The notes under the pieces: generated by a model
Told to the model about the DNA's origin: nothing
The model's database searches: none
The model's input: the letters and a program-made list of their open reading frames with translations, nothing else
In this document: positions 20,273-24,446 of the stretch, one piece after another
Layout of the letters: every line of letters starts with the position of its first letter
How positions within the stretch are numbered: the stretch's first letter is position 1
DNA from: a virus
DNA length: 24,446 nt
Virus record (IMG/VR): IMGVR_UViG_3300037488_000888
Coordinates: 1 to 24,446 of that record
Direction: 5' to 3' (one strand)
Made by a program: the position numbers and the translations under genes

Positions 20273-21996
20273 GTGCCGTTACTACGCCAAGAAATGTTTC
20301 CCTGATTCAACGCGACGCCTCCGGAGACAATCAATGGATTGATCTGCTAGGGACGGCCAACACGAACAAGGCGATTGGGTTCAATGGGTCGGGCGTGATT
20401 ACTACGCTTTCGGCGGCGCTTGTGGGAACGGCCAACACCTTCACCACTGACCAGACGATTCAAGGCAAGCTGACGGTGCGTGCGGTAGTTGGCACGGATG
20501 TGAGTGTGGCGGCTTCTGCTATCGACTGGGCGACGAGCACGAGCTTTTACAAAACGCTAGCGGCAAACACGACTTTCACATTCGCCAACGCGCTACCGGG
20601 TCAAGGGATCACGGTTGCAATTACCAACACGAGCGGCAACTACATCGTCACGTGGCCGGGGACAATCAAATGGCCGAACGACTCAATCCCGGTGCAAAGC
20701 ATCGGTGCGAGGACGGATGTTTACTCATTCCGCAACATCAATGGCATCGTCTATGGTGCGGTCGCGCAGAGCGCCGGCGGAACTGAATCATTCGCTAACA
20801 CGCAGGCGCGCTTGGCGTCGGTTCCTTACAAGCTCGGCCTGATCGGTGTGCAGGTCGATACGCTGGAGGTCTGGGTTTCTGTCGGGCTCACGGCTGGCGA
20901 CTGGCAGATGATCAGCGGTGCCGGTGGAGTGCCACCATCGCACACGCATTCGTTTTCTGAGGTGCATTCGCTCCCAACGGTGGCACCGTCACTGACCGAC
21001 ACAATCGGCATTCCCCTGGGCGATGCAGGAGGTTCTCTCTCGCACTGGGCATCAATCAATCTCCTGCTGGATCTAGCGCGGGTGCCGCGTTCTGGGCGCG
21101 ACACGCTGCTCTCTCTTAATGATGCAGGCGTTACTCTCACGGATGCGCAGATCGTCGCAATCAACACGTTCTACCAGTACGTGGACGCCATGGGCATGAT
21201 CAGCGGCAATACCAGCCGATCACGCTTGATGCTGCCAGTCTGGGCAAACAACATGCAAGCCAACCTGCTGGACTGGCTGCACCCGGCAAGCTCTAGCCGA
21301 CCATTCATTCGCAACGCATCCACGGGTGCAAACAATGCTGGTGACTTCACACAGCCGGGCGGGTACATCGCGCCAACCGGAATTGCAAACTCCGGCATGA
21401 TCGACTTTGACTCAACCGTGGCACAAGTATGGGAAGAAACGGATTATTCCTTAACCTACTATTCGCACTCGCCACCGCTGACGGACGACAACACGATGAT
21501 CGGAGCGCGGAACGATACCGTGTCGGGCGGAACCAACAGGTGGTTCACCACATCACGCAGCACGACCACGCCGGGAGTGTTCCGGGCAGCGGTCGGATCG
21601 ACCGGCGGGAGTTTGCATGTGAACTTGGGTCTGCCAGAACTTTATGTGGGTGGAACGGTTGGCGCACTCAATCCGCTGGGCTTGATTCACTTTGCTCGCA
21701 AGGGCACTTTATTCAGCACCCGGCGGCGTTTAGCGGCAGGCATTATAGACACGACGGATTTGACGACCTCAAACGTCAACGCAAACGCGACGATCAGGGA
21801 CAACAAGCTGGGCGGGTTTCTCTTTTACAACGGCAACACAACCGGCAGCCTACTCGGTCCGGGTGGCATCCTGCACAACCAGCCTTCGTCTCTCTTCTAT
21901 CTTGGCCGGGCCATTGGTACTACTGGCGCGGCAACGGATACTTTCTCTTTGATGCTTTTCAATCTGGCCATTGCAATGGGGGCTCCTTCAGTATGA
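20269..21996 (+). CDS. tail fibre protein
   Basis: This 575-residue protein overlaps its neighbours by ATGA at both ends. Its N-terminal third has repeated short strands typical of phage fibres: an ANTNKAIGFNGSGVITTLSA segment, LTVRAVVGTDVSV, ALPGQGITVAITNTSGNYIV, and WPGTIKWPN. The middle (about residues 180-245) includes LGLIGVQVDTLEVWVSVGLT and a short Gly-rich linker. The C-terminal half looks like a jelly-roll sugar-binding or carbohydrate-acting module, with a YYSHSPPLTDDNTMIGARND stretch and several Trp and Tyr. No catalytic signature is evident. It is likely a host-binding fibre, co-expressed with the phosphodiesterase gene that follows. Confidence 0.7.
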   Translation: MSAVTTPRNVSLIQRDASGDNQWIDLLGTANTNKAIGFNGSGVITTLSAALVGTANTFTTDQTIQGKLTVRAVVGTDVSVAASAIDWATSTSFYKTLAANTTFTFANALPGQGITVAITNTSGNYIVTWPGTIKWPNDSIPVQSIGARTDVYSFRNINGIVYGAVAQSAGGTESFANTQARLASVPYKLGLIGVQVDTLEVWVSVGLTAGDWQMISGAGGVPPSHTHSFSEVHSLPTVAPSLTDTIGIPLGDAGGSLSHWASINLLLDLARVPRSGRDTLLSLNDAGVTLTDAQIVAINTFYQYVDAMGMISGNTSRSRLMLPVWANNMQANLLDWLHPASSSRPFIRNASTGANNAGDFTQPGGYIAPTGIANSGMIDFDSTVAQVWEETDYSLTYYSHSPPLTDDNTMIGARNDTVSGGTNRWFTTSRSTTTPGVFRAAVGSTGGSLHVNLGLPELYVGGTVGALNPLGLIHFARKGTLFSTRRRLAAGIIDTTDLTTSNVNANATIRDNKLGGFLFYNGNTTGSLLGPGGILHNQPSSLFYLGRAIGTTGAATDTFSLMLFNLAIAMGAPSV

Positions 21997-23171
21997 ACAA
22001 CCGCGAACCATATCTTGCCGAACTTCGCTCACATCGTGGCAACCTTTTAGGTCAGCCAGAACACACCGTGCAGAGCTACACGGCAGTCTCTAAGGCGGGA
22101 GCCGCGATGATCGAGCTTGACCTGCATCTGACATCTGACGGCGTGCCGGTCTGTATCCACGATGCAACGGTGGATCGCACGACCAACGGAACAGGAACGG
22201 TGGTGAGCAAAACGCTGGCACAGATCAAGGCGCTGGACGCGGGCGTTGACTTCGGGCCATCATATGCTGGGCAACAGGTGCCGACGCTGGTGGAGGCATT
22301 GCTGGCGATTAAACCGTATCGCGTGCGGGTCATGATCGAGCCGAAGGTCGGCGGCACAGAGAACGCCATGCTGAACGCGATGCAGCAAGCGGGATTCCCA
22401 CTGGAGCGCGTGACATTGCTGGCCGGTCTCTTCTTCCCGTCGGTGACTGCCGCGACCATGCGGCCATACTTTCCAACGGTGCCGATCTACTGGATCGCGA
22501 CGGGGCCGCCATCGGCGATTGGTGAGACCGCGCTTGTGGCTTTCAAAAACCAAGGATACGACGGCATCTCATACTGGCCTCCTGCTGGTGGAGCGGTATG
22601 GGGGCCAGAAGAGACCGCGCTAATGCAAAGGCTCAGTCTTGGCTATGCGCGGTACGGATTGGCTGGCGGGGCATCTGAGATCTTTGGCAGCGGCGCGAAT
22701 GTTTACCTAACCGACGACCCGACAACGGCGGTCTCAACCGTGGCCACCGCCAACTTCACCGCATTCAAGGCAGCTTATGCAATCACGGTTGGCAGTGACG
22801 GCCTGTACAACGATCCGGATGGCGACGGCTTCACGAACTTTGAAGAGATGATCTATGGGGGAAACCCGATGTCGTCGCGCAGGCTTCCAGCGACAGGCCC
22901 GTCAGTGCAGATCGTGGAAGCGGGTGGAGTGCGGACGGCATTCCTGACAGCCACACCAGCCGCCACCAGAATGTTCGTCACTTGGTACTTCGCTCCTCAG
23001 TGGAGCGACGACGGCATCACATGGACGGACGTGCCAAGCACTTCGTTCACCGCTCTCAATGATGGGTATCCTCGGGACTTGAGTCACCGGTTTGTGGTCG
23101 ATATGGGGCCGGTGCTGCCAACCAACACGAAGCGGGTGCGGCTCTATCCGAAGCTGTTCCCAATGCCTTAA
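21993..23171 (+). CDS. tail-associated glycerophosphodiester phosphodiesterase
   Basis: The ATG at 21993 overlaps the fibre stop (ATGA), giving 392 residues. The GDPD active-site set is present: HRG at 14-16 (His14, Arg15), EHT at 23-25 where the family has Glu-Asn-Thr, IELDLHLTSDGVPVCIHD with Glu41, Asp43 and His56, and IEPK with Glu115 and Lys117. A canonical calcium loop, DPDGDGFTNFEE (273-284), follows the catalytic domain, and a beta domain of about 100 residues ends the protein. GDPD enzymes break glycerophosphodiester bonds, and as tail parts can cut polyglycerol-phosphate polymers or other cell-surface phosphodiesters. The Asn-to-His change in the EHT motif is unusual. The true substrate is unknown. 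Confidence 0.85.
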   Translation: MNNREPYLAELRSHRGNLLGQPEHTVQSYTAVSKAGAAMIELDLHLTSDGVPVCIHDATVDRTTNGTGTVVSKTLAQIKALDAGVDFGPSYAGQQVPTLVEALLAIKPYRVRVMIEPKVGGTENAMLNAMQQAGFPLERVTLLAGLFFPSVTAATMRPYFPTVPIYWIATGPPSAIGETALVAFKNQGYDGISYWPPAGGAVWGPEETALMQRLSLGYARYGLAGGASEIFGSGANVYLTDDPTTAVSTVATANFTAFKAAYAITVGSDGLYNDPDGDGFTNFEEMIYGGNPMSSRRLPATGPSVQIVEAGGVRTAFLTATPAATRMFVTWYFAPQWSDDGITWTDVPSTSFTALNDGYPRDLSHRFVVDMGPVLPTNTKRVRLYPKLFPMP

Positions 23172-23178
23172 CCTCCGA

Positions 23179-23184
23179 TTGACA
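23179..23184 (+). promoter_or_regulatory. TTGACA motif upstream of the 80-residue tail gene (25-base spacing)
   Basis: CGATTGACATC lies in the 32-base gap after the phosphodiesterase gene. Its first T is 25 bases before the ATG at 23204, a longer spacing than the other copies. Confidence 0.4.
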
Positions 23185-23203
23185 TCCCGCACGCAATTAA
23201 GCC

Positions 23204-23446
23204 ATGGCCACACAAACCTTCAGCCTCGCAGCAGGCGCAACGAGCGCGTCCTTGACGGTCACGCCCAACACCATCTACGGCATCGAGACAACCCTGCCGG
23301 TGTACGTGTTTGCCACCAATGGCGCGCTCATTGCTGAGATGGGCACCAAGGATGCAATCAACATCATCCCGACCAACACGCCGATCACGATCAAGGCAAA
23401 GGACTCGAACACCGCGACCTGCACGGGCACAGTAGTTGGCGCTTAA
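23204..23446 (+). CDS. small beta-rich hypothetical tail protein
   Basis: An 80-residue protein is set off from the phosphodiesterase by a 32-base gap holding a TTGACA motif. It is Thr-rich with alternating strands: ATQTFSLAAGATSASLTVT, NTIYGIETTLPVYVFATNGA, and INIIPTNTPITIKAKDSNTA. It has no charge clusters, membrane span or Cys pair beyond one Cys. The pattern suits a small beta-sandwich or a fibre-capping protein. I do not recognise a family. Confidence 0.6.
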   Translation: MATQTFSLAAGATSASLTVTPNTIYGIETTLPVYVFATNGALIAEMGTKDAINIIPTNTPITIKAKDSNTATCTGTVVGA

Positions 23447-23449
23447 CGC

Positions 23450-23650
23450 ATGACCTCGAACATCACAGCCTTCATCGCGCCGGCGCTCCCGGTGCAGATT
23501 CCGGTGGCCTACTCGCCCACGGATGAGCTGTTGATGCTGATTGGTGCGGCGCTCGGTGGTGCGGCTCCAGTCGGCGACACGTTCGTGCTGGTCGGATCGG
23601 GTGCGGACCTCGTGCTGGACGGTGGCGGGAACAACGTAATTTACTCTTAA
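23450..23650 (+). CDS. short hydrophobic tail-region hypothetical protein
   Basis: A 66-residue protein begins three bases after the previous stop. It is rich in Ala, Leu, Val and Gly with Pro breaks (ITAFIAPALPVQIPVAYSPT, then LLMLIGAALGGAAPVGD and LVGSGADLVLDGGG). The hydrophobicity is moderate and spread out, so a membrane span is doubtful. The Gly-rich end could be a fold-capping loop. It ends five bases before the last fibre gene. Expression is plausible by packing, but its role is unknown. Confidence 0.55.
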   Translation: MTSNITAFIAPALPVQIPVAYSPTDELLMLIGAALGGAAPVGDTFVLVGSGADLVLDGGGNNVIYS

Positions 23651-23655
23651 AAGTC

Positions 23656-24446
23656 ATGGCTAACCAAAACCTTTCGCAGTTCACAGAAAAGACTTTCGTA
23701 GCGGATGCCGATCACACGTTCATCTGGGATACGGCTGCGTCGATCAGCAAGCGGGTGTCGCGGAACTCGTGGCTCAACTCGGGCACGCTCACGTCCGACG
23801 CACCCGTCACGATCAGCCAGACGTGGAACAATGCGGCGGTGGCGTTTACTGGGTTGAAGGTGAATGCGGTTAGCACCGACAGCTTGACCACAAGCAGACT
23901 TTTGGATTTACAGGCGGGCGGCGTCAGTAAGTTTAATGTGGATCGAACCGGCAACATTAACGTTGACCCGACTAATGGTTCGGCCGTTTTAACTTTTAAA
24001 GTTGGAGCAGGTACAGCTTTTCAGTATTATGGAGGTTCTGGATGGGGTTCACAGCCATTAAATGTAATGGCTGCGGCTGGCCTTAGTGTTTCACAAGGAA
24101 TTTTACAACTTGGGGCAAACACCATCCTCCTCCGCGACGGAGCCGACAACACCCTAGCCCTGCGCAACGGCGCGGCGGCGCAGACGTTCCGGGTGTACAA
24201 CACGTACTCCAATGCTGGAGCTGATTATGAGCGGTTCAACATTTCCTTTAACTCAAGCAGGCTTGAAATTTCTACCGGCCAAGCTGGGTCAGGAGTATCT
24301 CGTAAAATTGATTTTGGAACGTATGGAACGACCGGGATTACATTTTTCACAAACACTGCAAACAGATGGGGAATAAATGGTAGCGACGGTCACTTCATCG
24401 CAGCCGCCGACAACACCTACGACATCGGCGCGAGTGGTGCGAATAG
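23656..24446 (+). CDS. tail fibre protein (partial, runs off the end)
   Basis: The frame is open from ATG 23656 to the last base (263 codons), so the C-terminus is missing. The N-terminus (ANQNLSQFTEKTFVADADHT) is followed by repeated short beta elements of phage fibres: WNNAAVAFTGLKVNAVSTDS, LLDLQAGGVSKFNVDRTGNI, then NTILLRDGADNTLALRNGA and QTFRVYNTYSNAGADYERFN, the last being widespread in fibres. The visible end HFIAAADNTYDIGASGAN is the usual lead-in to a fibre tip region. The DNA alternates between GC-rich and AT-rich blocks, a sign of module exchange. An intramolecular chaperone domain may lie beyond the window. Confidence 0.75.
   Translation, partial: MANQNLSQFTEKTFVADADHTFIWDTAASISKRVSRNSWLNSGTLTSDAPVTISQTWNNAAVAFTGLKVNAVSTDSLTTSRLLDLQAGGVSKFNVDRTGNINVDPTNGSAVLTFKVGAGTAFQYYGGSGWGSQPLNVMAAAGLSVSQGILQLGANTILLRDGADNTLALRNGAAAQTFRVYNTYSNAGADYERFNISFNSSRLEISTGQAGSGVSRKIDFGTYGTTGITFFTNTANRWGINGSDGHFIAAADNTYDIGASGAN

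Noticed and set aside
21429-21992. Upstream extension of the phosphodiesterase frame
   Set aside because: The frame is open but its translation is Arg/His/Gln-rich and lies across the fibre gene; the ATG at 21993 with an ATGA overlap starts just before the catalytic HRG motif.

Overview
This window is a densely packed stretch of a tailed double-stranded DNA phage (or prophage) genome. All genes I can support lie on the + strand, most with overlapping stop/start codons. The order of the packaging, head and tail genes is that of a lambda-like siphovirus: terminase small and large subunits, a small gpW-position protein, a lambda-family portal, a fused protease/scaffold, major capsid, head-completion and tail-completion genes, tail tube, a G/GT frameshift pair and a tape measure protein. 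The host cannot be read directly. A diderm host is suggested by a small lipoprotein gene and a spanin-like layout. A Verrucomicrobiota-type host is a tentative guess, from the calcium-loop plus beta-domain C-terminus of the tail phosphodiesterase and the near absence of Shine-Dalgarno sequences.

Layout: 1-1623 holds the end of a possible helix-turn-helix gene, a RuvC-like resolvase and three small unknown genes. 1623-6106 is packaging and portal. 6129-8421 is protease/scaffold, capsid and a likely decoration protein, closed by a strong intrinsic terminator (8454-8492). 8495-11514 holds head-tail connector and tail genes and the chaperone frameshift. 11526-13942 is the tape measure and one tail-tip candidate. 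13944-17848 holds three tandem glycine-rich adhesin-like paralogues and a second pair of paralogues. 17853-17916 folds as a tRNA-like element without a normal D arm. 17946-19718 is a lysis cassette ending in an M15 endolysin. 19715-24446 returns to tail fibre genes, including a glycerophosphodiester phosphodiesterase, and runs off the end of the window.

The most striking signal is a short motif. TTGACA occurs eight times on the + strand, always within 25 bases upstream of a gene start. In six cases the A of the ATG is exactly 20 bases after the first T (14-base spacer). One of these sits inside the protease gene and marks an in-frame internal ATG, which would make a separate scaffold protein as lambda Nu3 does within C. 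The fixed distance to the start codon fits a translation-linked signal better than a sigma70 -35 box. Genes lacking it are mostly joined to the previous gene by overlapping stop/start codons.
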